Source: Nonomuraea terrae (lineage in GTDB: Bacteria; Actinomycetota; Actinomycetes; Streptosporangiales; Streptosporangiaceae). From it: a stretch of 64,000 bases of DNA. Within the stretch, counting starts at the first letter, position 1; each line of letters starts with the position of its first letter. The position numbers were made by a program, and so were the translations under genes. A model generated the notes under the pieces. It was given only the letters and a program-made list of their open reading frames with translations. It was not told the DNA's origin and ran no database searches. Of this stretch, positions 25,158-33,485 are shown piece by piece. The stretch spans positions 17,838 through 81,837 of the forward strand of contig NZ_SMKQ01000017.1 of NCBI RefSeq assembly GCF_004348995.1, read 5' to 3'.

Positions 25158-25507
25158 AGACGATCCGCTGTCTACCTATGACCGAGTCAGCGGCCACATG
25201 CCTGGCTTCGCGACCTGAGGACACCGCTATCCGGTGAGCCGGTGCTGAGGAACGAAGCACCGGATCGTCGATCGCCCCCAGCCACTACCTGAGGCCGGCC
25301 CACACGTGGCGATCGTAGGGCTGCATTCGTGCGGCGGCGTGACGCTGGGGTCGGTGAGCTTGCTCAGTACGGCGGGCGCCACGGTCGGCGTGGCGGCCCG
25401 TGCTGCTGCCGCCCGGGACCGGCCCCCAGGCCGCATGCCCGGGCGGCGGGCAAGCGACGGGCCGCTGTACGGCGGCGCGGCGCGCCGCCGCTTGATACTT
25501 ACAAGAG
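25158..25507. other. 350-bp non-coding stretch with hairpin and palindrome
   Basis: CCGGTGC (25239-25245) pairs with GCACCGG (25257-25263), a hairpin between the Imm21-like and IMPase genes. GCGGCGCGCCGC (25477-25488) is a perfect 12-bp palindrome just beyond the IMPase stop. No convincing gene lies here. The region could hold a terminator or the promoter of the immunity gene. Confidence 0.4.
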
Positions 25508-26332
25508 CTATTCGGCAACTTCCCGGTCGAACACCATGACCTTGCGGGCCTCGGCAATAAGTTCCACGAGATCGGCTATGAGCTTGGGGCTTGCTGCGAT
25601 GGTCGCGTGCGCGGTCATGCTGTGCGGGCTGCCGTCGAGATCGACCACCGTCGCTCCGGCTTCTCGGGCGATGATGACTCCGGCTGCGGTGTCCCAGGGG
25701 TTGTTGCTGAGCATGATGTTCGCGTCGACCCTGCCGTCCGCAACCCATGCGAGATCGATCGCGGCCGAGCCGAACATCCGGATGCGCTGCACCCGAGCGG
25801 CGAGCTCTTCGGTCAGGGCAAGCCGCGGTCGGTTGCGCTCGTCAGCGTTCTCCCCCACGGCGTAGTCGCCGATCGCCACGATCGCGGTCTGCAGCTCGCG
25901 GGCATCGCTTACCCGGATTTCTGAGCCGTTGACGACAGCGCCGGCACCTTCGGCCGCCGCGTAGCGGAGGTTGAGGAAGGGCAGGTCGATCACTCCGAGT
26001 GTGGGCGTGTCCTTGTCGAGCAGACCCAGAGAGACGCCGCAGAGCGGGATGCCGTGCAGGAAGTTGGCTGTTCCGTCCACGGGGTCCAGCGCCCACATCA
26101 GGCCGTCGCCCAGGTGGCTGACGCCTTCTTCCTCGCCCAGAAATCCAATCTCAGGACTCTCGCGGGACAGGAACTCCCGCACGGCATGCTCAACGGCGTA
26201 GTCCACCTCTGTCGCCATGTCCCGGTCACCCTTGGCCGTGACGACGCCGGGAGCCTTGGTACGGATGATCTCGCTGGCGATCGACACGGCGCGCTCAGCG
26301 ATCGGGAGAAGAGTCCGGGCGTCGATGGTCAT
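25508..26332 (-). CDS. inositol monophosphatase-family phosphatase
   Basis: A 274-residue enzyme starting at ATG 26332, overlapping the stop of the upstream gene (ATGA). The metal-binding motifs are intact: GEEEG (66-70), WALDPVDGTANF (80-91) and NNPWDTAAG (210-218). The family includes inositol-1-phosphatase, histidinol phosphatase and CysQ-like 3'-phosphoadenosine-5'-phosphate phosphatase; sequence alone does not choose among them. Strict coupling to a DUF5919-like regulator inside a mobile element argues for a job serving the element or its host interaction rather than housekeeping. Confidence 0.88.
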   Translation of the reverse strand: MTIDARTLLPIAERAVSIASEIIRTKAPGVVTAKGDRDMATEVDYAVEHAVREFLSRESPEIGFLGEEEGVSHLGDGLMWALDPVDGTANFLHGIPLCGVSLGLLDKDTPTLGVIDLPFLNLRYAAAEGAGAVVNGSEIRVSDARELQTAIVAIGDYAVGENADERNRPRLALTEELAARVQRIRMFGSAAIDLAWVADGRVDANIMLSNNPWDTAAGVIIAREAGATVVDLDGSPHSMTAHATIAASPKLIADLVELIAEARKVMVFDREVAE

Positions 26333-27198
26333 ACAGGTTTGCTCCGCTCCCACATATCCCTGAACACCTGGTCGAAGACGGGGAACAACCCCTCTGCGGC
26401 GGTGTTGTCCGTGATCACAAAGGTAGGTGAATCGACCCCACGTGCCTGCGGCAGGTACGGCTGGACCACGCACAACGCCCGGTCCACGAAGAGCAAGTTG
26501 AACCGGATCGTCTCGTCGTAGACGTGGAGTTCAAGGCGCTGAGCCGATGTGGTGTCGAGCCGATCGCGCAACCTGGTCAGGATGCTGATGTTGAGCACTG
26601 TGAGGGTCGTCAGAGTGCTGTCGGTGTAGCCCTCTTCCGCTTCGCGGGCGCGGATCGCCTGGCCCTTCGGGTCGAGGAAGAGGCAGCGGATGCGCGTGCC
26701 GGAGTCGAGCAGACGCTTGAGCTGGTGGTCGGGGTAGCTCTGGCACAGGATGTTGAGCGAGAGGCCTGCCGCGTTGATCTCCTTCGCGTCGTCGAACATC
26801 GACGAGGCCGGGTAAGCAGAGGAGAAGGCCGAGCGGCTACTGAAGACGGCAGTCACGTCAGCCATCTGTGGCAGGGCACAGGCGGCCGCGGGGCCGGCGC
26901 TTCTGGCTGGCTCCGGATCTGATCTCTGCGTGGGGATCTCGACGGCGGTCGCGGCGAACAGGTCATGCGCCGACCTGCCCGGGAACATTGCCTCCAAGAC
27001 ACGGCAGTGGCCCGAGTACGGCAAGCCCTTGAGCTCCCCGTTCAGCCATCGGTGGAGCTGCGCTCGACTCGGCCAACCGCCCTGCAACGACGGGTCCACC
27101 TTCTTAGCGGCTTTGTCGTACTCCTTACAGAACGTGCTGTAGGTCTGCCAGTGGCGTTGTGTCAGGAGGGCCTTCAACAGAATCGGCTGGTCAGTCAT
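26329..27198 (-). CDS. DUF5919-like putative regulator
   Basis: About 289 residues from ATG 27198 (MTDQPILLKALL). The N-terminal ~75 residues look like a divergent helix-turn-helix (WPSRAQLHRWLNGELKGLPYSGHCRVLEAMFPGRS). The C-terminal ~170 residues contain the string of conserved motifs I associate with DUF5919: GTRIRCLFLDPKG, REAEEGY, LTVLNI, LELHVYDETIRFNLLFVD and VVQPYLPQARGVDSPTFVI. It heads a two-gene operon with the phosphatase. Upstream GAGAC repeats may be its operator. Ligand and targets are unknown. Confidence 0.65.
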   Translation of the reverse strand: MTDQPILLKALLTQRHWQTYSTFCKEYDKAAKKVDPSLQGGWPSRAQLHRWLNGELKGLPYSGHCRVLEAMFPGRSAHDLFAATAVEIPTQRSDPEPARSAGPAAACALPQMADVTAVFSSRSAFSSAYPASSMFDDAKEINAAGLSLNILCQSYPDHQLKRLLDSGTRIRCLFLDPKGQAIRAREAEEGYTDSTLTTLTVLNISILTRLRDRLDTTSAQRLELHVYDETIRFNLLFVDRALCVVQPYLPQARGVDSPTFVITDNTAAEGLFPVFDQVFRDMWERSKPV

Positions 27199-27246
27199 GA
27201 TCCGCGCCTCGGGCTGGGGTGCCATATAGGGCCCAGGTTAGCGACA

Positions 27247-27292
27247 GAGACGGGCTCGGACGAGACCAAGAGGAGACGAAAAGAGACGAGCC
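27247..27292. promoter_or_regulatory. GAGAC repeats and inverted repeat between divergent genes
   Basis: GAGAC occurs four times in the same orientation (from 27247, 27262, 27273 and 27283) at 10-15 bp steps. GGCTCG (27253-27258) and CGAGCC (27287-27292) enclose them as an inverted repeat. The cluster begins 49 bp before the DUF5919-like start and ends 62 bp before the small zinc-finger gene, so it could control both. Confidence 0.45.
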
Positions 27293-27353
27293 GATCACAG
27301 AAGGTACTCGGGAGCGATCGAGACGTGACAGTTCCTCGGGCAATTCTCGTCGC

Positions 27354-27518
27354 ATGACTGCGCCGTGTAACTCCTGCTCGGGGAAAGGCTGGAAATACAT
27401 CAGCCTCCGCCGGGCCGTGGTGGTAGCCGAGAACAACTCAGGCGATGCCGCTCCCGATGACCGACACCGCGATGACTGCTGGCGGTGCAACGGGACCGGT
27501 CGGGCGGGTGCGCTGTGA
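27354..27518 (+). CDS. 54-residue DnaJ-zinc-finger-like protein
   Basis: A very small protein with two CxxCxGxG units, CNSCSGKG (residues 5-12) and CWRCNGTG (42-49), joined by a charged linker. In DnaJ such units pair to bind one zinc ion, so this could be a free-standing minimal zinc finger. Its stop overlaps the GTG start of the next gene (GTGA), so the two are translated together. No family recognised beyond the motif. Confidence 0.6.
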   Translation: MTAPCNSCSGKGWKYISLRRAVVVAENNSGDAAPDDRHRDDCWRCNGTGRAGAL

Positions 27519-27805
27519 ACATTTACGTCGGCTGTTTCGCACCTCACGTCAGTCCGCCTCGGCCGGACCACATGCGTCTGCTCTGGCGGGAGGTGGCCCG
27601 TGAGCAGGGTCCACCGCGCGTGATCGAGTACACCTGCGAGTGCGAGGACACGGTTTACGAACGGTGTCGCGAGGGTGGCCTTGCCTACATCCGTCGGACT
27701 ACGCGTCTCGATGGGGTGGTGCAGCAGGTTGACGAGACTTATCGCTGGCAGCCCAAGAAGGCGCAAGACGTCTGGATTGCTCTCCTCAACGGTGAGGCTC
27801 GATAG
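27515..27805 (+). CDS. 96-residue unknown protein coupled to the mini zinc finger
   Basis: Starts at GTG overlapping the upstream stop. The sequence begins VNIYVGCFAPHVSPPRP and contains an acidic/Cys cluster (YTCECEDTVYERC) and a C-terminal Trp-rich end (YRWQPKKAQDVWIALL). No membrane span or known motif. Probably acts with the 54-residue protein. Cargo of the AICE, function unknown. Confidence 0.55.
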   Translation: MNIYVGCFAPHVSPPRPDHMRLLWREVAREQGPPRVIEYTCECEDTVYERCREGGLAYIRRTTRLDGVVQQVDETYRWQPKKAQDVWIALLNGEAR

Positions 27806-27944
27806 GCGGGCGCGGCGGTCGGCGAATACAGGGGTGCCGTTCGGTCGCGTCTTGGTGCTGGTGGAGGAGCTGTCTGTTGCGCAGTCAGATGGTTCCTCCA
27901 CCAGCTCGTACGTTTCCCCTCGCTGAGGGGGAAGACAGGATGCC

Positions 27945-27978
27945 CAACTCGAACTAGTCTTTACGACAAGTCGAGTTG
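27945..27978. promoter_or_regulatory. operator candidate upstream of the GntR gene
   Basis: CAACTCG (27945-27951) and CGAGTTG (27972-27978) are inverted with a 20-bp spacer that also contains ACGACAAG. The same half-sites, closely spaced, form the operators before the Pra-type gene at 29718 and 29759. It ends 13 bp before the GntR start, consistent with autoregulation as known for KorSA of pSAM2. Confidence 0.6.
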
Positions 27979-27991
27979 TTGGATGGTCGTC

Positions 27992-28723
27992 ATGTCCTCT
28001 GAAGAGTTCGCGCCACCGAAGTACGCCCAGATCGTGCAGGCGATCAGGCAGAAGATCGCGGACGGGACCTATCCTCCCAATTCCCTGCTGCCCTCTGAGA
28101 CTCAGCTTGTTCGAGAGTTCGGGGTAAGCCGTCCCACAGTCGTTCGGGCGCTTCAAGTCCTCCAGCTCCGCGGAATTATCGAGCGGGAGCATGGCAAGGG
28201 ATCCTTTGTGAAGGCGCCCCCACCCGGCTCGGCAGAACAGAGCGCTCGGCCTGGACGGGCTGTCCTAGACCGCGTGGAAGCCGAGGAGAACTGCTCAGTT
28301 ATTGACGCTGGGCCTCTGGCGGTGCCCGCCCCGATTGCGAAGCTACTCGACATACCGGAGGGGTCTCCGGTGGTACGGCGCCGCGTCCTGTTCCGCGACG
28401 ATGAGCGGCCAACCGATCTGTTCATGGTCTGGTGCCCTGCGCATCGGGCTGAGGGCACGCAGCTCGGCGAGGTGCGGCCGCTAACCGCTGGTATCAGGCA
28501 GCATCTTCGTGCGAGCAAGGGCCTCAAGCTTCAACATGTCGTCGAACGTCTGAGTGCCAGGCACCCTTCAGCTGACGAGGCCAAGCTCATGGACATCAGC
28601 AAGACCACGCCAGTCCTTGGGGTGCTGGCAAGCGTGTTCAACGGCGGAGGGCGACCTGTGCTCGTTGTGGACTTGGTGCTGCCCGGCGAGCTTCACGAGC
28701 TAGAGGACTCTTATTCGCTCTAG
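27992..28723 (+). CDS. GntR/UTRA transcriptional regulator (KorSA-like)
   Basis: A 243-residue protein from ATG 27992. The winged helix at the N-terminus reads YAQIVQAIRQKIADGTYPPNSLLPSETQLVREFGVSRPTVVRALQVLQLRGIIEREHGKGSF, and a UTRA ligand domain follows after residue ~90. In pSAM2 the homologous KorSA silences pra and therefore replication and transfer. Matching operators before this gene and before the activator gene support the same circuit here. Confidence 0.88.
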   Translation: MSSEEFAPPKYAQIVQAIRQKIADGTYPPNSLLPSETQLVREFGVSRPTVVRALQVLQLRGIIEREHGKGSFVKAPPPGSAEQSARPGRAVLDRVEAEENCSVIDAGPLAVPAPIAKLLDIPEGSPVVRRRVLFRDDERPTDLFMVWCPAHRAEGTQLGEVRPLTAGIRQHLRASKGLKLQHVVERLSARHPSADEAKLMDISKTTPVLGVLASVFNGGGRPVLVVDLVLPGELHELEDSYSL

Positions 28724-28865
28724 AACAGCGTCGTCCCATATGTGGCAGTCGTGGTCGGCGCTGCTGCAACGGCGCTCGACCTCGGCTGTGGGGCCTGGAG
28801 GTGCGCGCCGACCTGCGGACCCTCGGCGTCCGCTCCTGAATCCGCCCTGGCCGGAGGCTGGCGCG

Positions 28866-29207
28866 TCACCAATCGCGGGTCGCGATCAACTCTTCTACGT
28901 CCGCGTCCGCGAACCCGTAGGCCGTCGCCACAAAGCAGAAGTCCTCGGCGATCACCTCGCGAGCCACGGTCTCGATCTCGCTGTCGGCCGCCTCGAATTC
29001 GGCCTCCAGCTCGTTGAACTCCTCCGTCGCCGCATGGGTAAGGGCGTACAGCGCCGCGAGATCCGATGGCCCATCGGCCTCGATGCGCTCGCACAGCCGC
29101 AGGAGGATCTCCCTGCCCTTGTCAACGACATGGTCGGGGTAGTAGCCGTCCTGATACATGCCCTTGAGAAAGGTGTGGCCGGCTATCTGCTGGTTGGTGG
29201 GCGGCAT
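28866..29207 (-). CDS. DUF5713-like protein
   Basis: A 113-residue protein; ATG 29207 has AGGAGA 5 bases upstream. The sequence is helical and acidic, with TFLKGMYQDGYYPDHVVDKGREILLRLCERIE at the N-terminus, the pattern I associate with DUF5713, and a Glu-rich C-terminal half. Biochemical role unknown. It is transcribed against the GntR gene inside the AICE. 28724-28865 holds nothing recognised. Confidence 0.65.
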   Translation of the reverse strand: MPPTNQQIAGHTFLKGMYQDGYYPDHVVDKGREILLRLCERIEADGPSDLAALYALTHAATEEFNELEAEFEAADSEIETVAREVIAEDFCFVATAYGFADADVEELIATRDW

Positions 29208-29264
29208 CCTGATCTCCTGTCTCGCCGTGATTTGGTGTGATTCGGTGTGCTGATACTGCACCAA

Positions 29265-29717
29265 ACCTCCGACAACGAGGGCTTGCTCATCGATCCGACG
29301 AACGATGGCGGCGTGGAGTGCGCAGGCCGAATGGCCACGCGGTTGCCGAACACCTATCTAACGGTCCAACACAGGGCATCCCCGATAGTGGCCCATTAGA
29401 CTCACCAAAAGCCCATTTCGGCGGCGCTCCTTTTCCGAGCGCACGGTCCGAGACGGGGCGATTCTTCGCCTCACGGCTTTCTCCTCCCGCGTGGGTCAAC
29501 TTATACATGGCAAGTTGCCAATTGCGTGCTTCGTTCTTGGCGACTTCGATACATCGCCCACCTGGCCCGCCTGGCGGTGGCCCCAAGGCTCGTCGCGTCT
29601 GACTCGCTTCTCACCCGTGAGGTTGGTCATCGTTTCAACCGATACATCCTCAATGCCGCAATGGCTAATGGATGTATTTGTCGCGACCCCGAAAAAGATC
29701 TTGAAGAATTCCCGCTA
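29265..29717. other. 450-bp lower-GC stretch without supported gene
   Basis: Base composition is visibly less GC-rich than the flanks (for example TTGCCAATTGCGTGC, TCTTGAAGAATTCC). Short open frames exist on both strands, but none has a good start site or recognisable product, and one would run through the operators. At its left edge, near 29230, TTTGGTGTGA/TTCGGTGTGC forms a tandem repeat facing an inverted CACCAAA. It is probably the regulatory region for the replication/transfer operon. Confidence 0.4.
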
Positions 29718-29778
29718 ACTCGTGTTGTCGAGTCCCTGATCTGCGGGTACCTTCATGACAACTCGACAAGACGAGTTG
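29718..29778. promoter_or_regulatory. two GntR operators before the replication/transfer genes
   Basis: ACTCG-TGTTGT-CGAGT (29718-29733) and CAACTCG-ACAAGA-CGAGTTG (29759-29778) share the same half-site and the same 6-bp spacer. They lie 32 to 92 bp before the Pra-type start. The match to the half-sites at 27945-27978 indicates one regulator, most likely the GntR protein encoded at 27992. Confidence 0.7.
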
Positions 29779-29809
29779 GCGACAAGACAACTAGCTAGGA
29801 GCAAGCCTC

Positions 29810-30226
29810 ATGGCACTGCAAGGTCCCATCCCCGTCACGTTCGACATGGTCTTCCCGCACGGCTGCTACATCGTGGGCGAGGTCGAGCCCGTCAAGGACT
29901 TCGACGCTTCGACCAACGGGCGCTTCGTCCAGACCCGCGACAAGCAGAGCGGAGAGCTTGTTTGGCAGGTCAGCGTCATGGACGCCGACCCCACTCTCAA
30001 GGCGGCTCAGAAGACCGTCTCCGTCAAGCTGCTCAGCCCGACTCAGCCGGTTCCTCCGGCTCCGATGGCCGGGCTGCCGTTCACACCCGTCGAGTTCGAC
30101 CAGATGACCGCCACGCCGTACGTCAACCAGGCCGGGAGGCTGGCGTACTCGATCAAGGTTCGCGAGATGCGCGCTCCTCGCCCGACCGGTAAGGCCGCCA
30201 CGCCCGCTGCCAAGGACGCGGCGTGA
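29810..30226 (+). CDS. pra: Pra-like activator of replication, integration and excision
   Basis: A 138-residue protein starting MALQGPIPVTFDMVFPHGCYIVGEVEPVKDFD, with VWQVSVMDADP and PFTPVEFDQMTATPYV further on. These are conserved blocks of the AICE protein usually named plasmid replication, integration and excision activator (Pra of pSAM2). AGGAGC lies about 8 bases before the ATG. Behind two GntR operators, it is the switch gene for induction of the downstream operon. Confidence 0.72.
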   Translation: MALQGPIPVTFDMVFPHGCYIVGEVEPVKDFDASTNGRFVQTRDKQSGELVWQVSVMDADPTLKAAQKTVSVKLLSPTQPVPPAPMAGLPFTPVEFDQMTATPYVNQAGRLAYSIKVREMRAPRPTGKAATPAAKDAA

Positions 30227-30269
30227 TGGGACGGCTCAAGGCCCGCAACGAGGCGGCCTGACACTCAGC

Positions 30270-30303
30270 GGGGCCGCAGGAAGCGGCAACTTCCGGCGGC
30301 CCC
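30270..30303 (+). terminator. hairpin between pra and tra
   Basis: GGGGCCGC pairs with GCGGCCCC and an inner GGAAG with CTTCC around CGGCAA, 13 pairs in all. It could reduce read-through from pra into tra. A tiny frame of 11 codons (30227-30262, ATG overlapping the pra stop region) precedes it and might be a leader; support is weak. Confidence 0.5.
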
Positions 30304-30349
30304 TCGGTCTTCCACATACACGCGACATGCTTGGAAGGACTTCACCCTA

Positions 30350-31759
30350 ATGTTCAAGAGGATGCCCGGCGACGAGCCGCACCGCATCGTCTCCACCACC
30401 CCCGATACGGCGGTGGTCTTCAAACCGGCCGTGGTGCAGACCCCGGCCATCATCACTCTGGTCCTCTTCCTCGTCCGGTTCGTAGCCGGTCTTTTCCGTC
30501 TGGTCTGGCGGCATCCAGTCGCGCTGGCGGCAATCACCCTTCCGGCTGGGCTCTGCCTCGTGTACGGCTGGCGCGCCGCGCTGCTGCTCGTCGTTCCGGC
30601 TCTCGTGGCCATGGGCGCCTGGGCGATGCTCGACAGGCCGACGTTCAAGCGGTGGATCGGCTGGCGGCTGCTCGCCTTCGCCCGCTGGTTCTGGATCTAC
30701 CGGCGGCACTGGCAACCGGTCATGGCCGTCGCCGGTCTCGCTCGGCACATACGCGGACGGGAGTACATTCCGCGGCTGGTCAGGGTCACCTCCGACTCCT
30801 GGGCCGACAGGCTCACCGTTCGCATGCTCGACGGCCAGGCGGTCAAGGACTGGTCCGACCGGATCGAAAACCTGTCGCATGGCTTCGGGTCGGAGTCGTG
30901 CCGCGTCTCGGTCGCCAAGGCCGGTCACCTCGTGCTGACCTTCCCACGTCACGATCCACTGGCTACGCCGACAGCAGCGCTTCCAGTCCCGGATACGCCG
31001 ACTGTCGGGCCGGTCGAGATCGGTAGGCAAGAGGACGGCTCACCGTGGCTCCTCCGGCTGCACGGGACTCATGTCCTCGTCGCCGGTGCTACTGGAGCGG
31101 GCAAGGGCTCGATCATCTGGTCAGCGATTCGCGGTCTGATGCCTGCGATGCGTGCCGGCCTGGTCGAGGTCTGGGCGCTCGACCCGAAGCTGATGGAGCT
31201 GTCGTACGGCAGGGCTCTCTTCGGCGGTCGGTACGCGGCCGATCCCGCTGAGTGCGCTGACCTGCTCGATGAGGCCGTGAGCGTCATGCACAAGAGGGCG
31301 GCTCGCTTCGCCGGGGTTCAGCGGTCGCACACACCCACCCTCGATGATCCCTTCGTCCTGGTCGTGGTCGACGAGGTGGCGTTCCTGACCGCCTACCAGT
31401 CCGACAGGCAGCTCAGGCAACGCATCTCGGCTGCCCTGGCCACGCTGACCACTCAAGGGCGCGCGGTCGGCGTCGGCGTCCTGGCGGCACTCCAGGACCC
31501 TCGCAAGGAGGTCATGAACATTCGCAACCTCTTCCCGGACAAGATCGCTCTACGGCTGGACGAGTCGGAGCAGGTGGACATGGTGCTCGGTGACGGGGCA
31601 CGAGATCGCGGCGCGCTGGCCGACCGCATCTCTCCTCGTCCTGAGCGTGGCGCTGGCGTCGGATACGTGCGGCTGGAGAGCAGCCCCGATCCGATCCGTG
31701 TCCGCGCCGCGTACGTCTCCGACGACGACATCCGCGCGATGGTCGGTGAGGTCCGATGA
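30350..31759 (+). CDS. FtsK/SpoIIIE-like conjugal DNA translocase (TraSA/TraB-like)
   Basis: A 469-residue protein. Two or three membrane spans lie at residues ~33-95. The motor domain has Walker A GATGAGKGS (246-254), Walker B FVLVVVDEVAFL (Asp/Glu 341-342) and a GRAVGVGVLAALQDP sensor region. AICEs use one such hexameric pump to move double-stranded DNA between mycelia, unlike type IV secretion. The stop overlaps the ATG of the next small gene. Confidence 0.9.
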   Translation: MFKRMPGDEPHRIVSTTPDTAVVFKPAVVQTPAIITLVLFLVRFVAGLFRLVWRHPVALAAITLPAGLCLVYGWRAALLLVVPALVAMGAWAMLDRPTFKRWIGWRLLAFARWFWIYRRHWQPVMAVAGLARHIRGREYIPRLVRVTSDSWADRLTVRMLDGQAVKDWSDRIENLSHGFGSESCRVSVAKAGHLVLTFPRHDPLATPTAALPVPDTPTVGPVEIGRQEDGSPWLLRLHGTHVLVAGATGAGKGSIIWSAIRGLMPAMRAGLVEVWALDPKLMELSYGRALFGGRYAADPAECADLLDEAVSVMHKRAARFAGVQRSHTPTLDDPFVLVVVDEVAFLTAYQSDRQLRQRISAALATLTTQGRAVGVGVLAALQDPRKEVMNIRNLFPDKIALRLDESEQVDMVLGDGARDRGALADRISPRPERGAGVGYVRLESSPDPIRVRAAYVSDDDIRAMVGEVR

Positions 31760-31908
31760 CGCTGGCTTACTTCCTCGACGGCCTCCGCTGCGCTTCGTGC
31801 GGCGCGCTGAACGTCCTGTGGCTCGACACGGTGCGTGGCCTGGTCGAGTGCTCTGAGTGCGGACAGACCGCGCTCACGTTTCCCGAGGTCGGAGAGGAGG
31901 TCCGTTGA
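31756..31908 (+). CDS. 50-residue zinc-ribbon protein between tra and rep
   Basis: ATG 31756 overlaps the tra stop (ATGA). The product has two CxxC knuckles, C-A-S-C (12-15) and C-S-E-C (32-35), spaced as in rubredoxin-like zinc ribbons. Its stop overlaps the TTG start of rep (TTGA), and its last codons carry the GGAGG ribosome-binding site of rep. Such small genes are common in AICE operons but poorly characterised; a role in replication or transfer is inferred from coupling. Confidence 0.65.
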   Translation: MTLAYFLDGLRCASCGALNVLWLDTVRGLVECSECGQTALTFPEVGEEVR

Positions 31909-33473
31909 CCGACCGCAAGACTCCGCGCGCTGTCCGCATGGCCCAGCCGCTCGCCCGCGACGTGGCCAAGGAGATCGCCAAGCTTCACGGCGTCTGCATC
32001 CGGCCCGTGGCACTCAGGCGGCTCGACATGACGACCGGCAAGTCGGAGGTCGTCGATGTCCCGTGCGGCTCACCGCTGGAGAGCAAGTGTCCTCCGTGCG
32101 CCAAGCGCAACCGGCAACTCCGCATGGCACAGTGCCGCGAGGGCTGGCACCTCGACGAGGAGCCGATCATCACACCGGACGAACCGACCGACGGGCAGCG
32201 CTGGCTCGTCGAGTTCCGCGCCGACATGCAGGCCAAGTGTGATGAGGAGGCAAAGGCCGGCGGCGACACCTCGGACCTGGACGCCGTGCTCACCGGGCTC
32301 GACATCGAGATCAACGAGGCCGGGATGCGCGGGAACGTGGTGGGCCGCACGGGCTCCAAGCGGGTCCGCTCGACCAAGCGCCGCCAGGACGCGCCCGACC
32401 TACCCAAGCGGAAGATGTCGAGCACGACCCTGGGCCGGACCTTCGAGGCGGCGGACGGCAGGACCTACCGGCCTTCTCTGTTCGTCACCCTCACCCTGCC
32501 GAGCTACGGCAAGGTCATGAACGGCGTGCCCGTCGATCCGGACACGTACGGCTACGTTCGGGCAGCCCGTGACGCGCTGCACTTCTCCAAGCTCGTGGAC
32601 CGGTTCGTGCAGAACCTTCGCCGCGTCGCTGGCTATGACGTGCAGTACTTCGCCACTGTGGAGCCTCAGAAGCGGCTCGCTCCGCATCTTCACATGGCCA
32701 TCCGGGGCACCCTGCCGCGCGCCGAGATGAAGCAGATTGCGGCGGCGACCTATCACCAGGTCTGGTGGCCTCAGGCGGATGAAGCCCGCTTCGAGGGTGA
32801 CCACCTGCCCGTCTGGAACGACGGCATCGGCTACGCGGACCCTGCCACGGGCGAGATCCTGCCCACGTGGGACGAAGCTCTCGACGAGCTCGGCGACGAG
32901 CCCATGCACGTGATCCGCTTCGGCGATCAGGTGGACGTCAAGGGCGTGCTCGCCGGATCGCCGGACGCCGACCAGTGCATCCGGTACCTGTCCAAGTACC
33001 TGACGAAGAGCCTCGGCGAGACCCTGGACGGTCAGGCTCAGCGGGAGCACGCGGCCCGCTTCGTCGATGCCCTGCGTTACGAGCCGTGCTCGCCGACCTG
33101 CCCGAACTGGCTGCGGTACGGCGTGCAGCCCAAGAACGCCAAGCACGGCATGATGCCCGGCCGGTGCAGGTCCAAGGCTCACAAGCCCGAACACCTCGGC
33201 TACGCCGGTCGCCGGGTCCTCGTCTCCCGCAAGTGGAGCAACAAGACGCTCGCCGAACACAAGCAGGACCGCCGTACCTGGGTCCTGGAAGCTCTCGGCC
33301 AGCCCGACGAGCGCCCCGACCCGCACCGCTACGTCTGGCAACCGGTCAGACCGGGCGATCCCGATCTCGCACCGATCGGCGTCCGGCTCCTTCGATCCAT
33401 CGCCGAACGCCAGCGATGGCGAGCCCACCTGAGACAGCTCGAAGAACTTTCGGCAAATCCGCAGGCAGCCTGA
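31905..33473 (+). CDS. RepSA-like rolling-circle replication initiator
   Basis: About 522 residues from TTG 31905, chosen because of GGAGG a few bases upstream and overlap with the preceding stop; ATG 31938 is an alternative. It has a Cys-rich N-terminal finger (PCGSPLESKCPPCAK), the metal-binding HUH motif in APHLHMAIRG (near residues 260-264) and candidate catalytic tyrosines in IRYLSKYLTK (near 361 and 365). These are the hallmarks of the AICE/pSAM2 RepSA family, which nicks the origin to start rolling-circle replication of the excised circle. Confidence 0.87.
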   Translation: MTDRKTPRAVRMAQPLARDVAKEIAKLHGVCIRPVALRRLDMTTGKSEVVDVPCGSPLESKCPPCAKRNRQLRMAQCREGWHLDEEPIITPDEPTDGQRWLVEFRADMQAKCDEEAKAGGDTSDLDAVLTGLDIEINEAGMRGNVVGRTGSKRVRSTKRRQDAPDLPKRKMSSTTLGRTFEAADGRTYRPSLFVTLTLPSYGKVMNGVPVDPDTYGYVRAARDALHFSKLVDRFVQNLRRVAGYDVQYFATVEPQKRLAPHLHMAIRGTLPRAEMKQIAAATYHQVWWPQADEARFEGDHLPVWNDGIGYADPATGEILPTWDEALDELGDEPMHVIRFGDQVDVKGVLAGSPDADQCIRYLSKYLTKSLGETLDGQAQREHAARFVDALRYEPCSPTCPNWLRYGVQPKNAKHGMMPGRCRSKAHKPEHLGYAGRRVLVSRKWSNKTLAEHKQDRRTWVLEALGQPDERPDPHRYVWQPVRPGDPDLAPIGVRLLRSIAERQRWRAHLRQLEELSANPQAA

Positions 33474-33485
33474 GAGGAGGAGATC

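Noticed and set aside
29491..29798. Small open frames in the stretch before the Pra-type gene
   Set aside because: They cross the two GntR operators, lack ribosome-binding sites and show no recognisable sequence.
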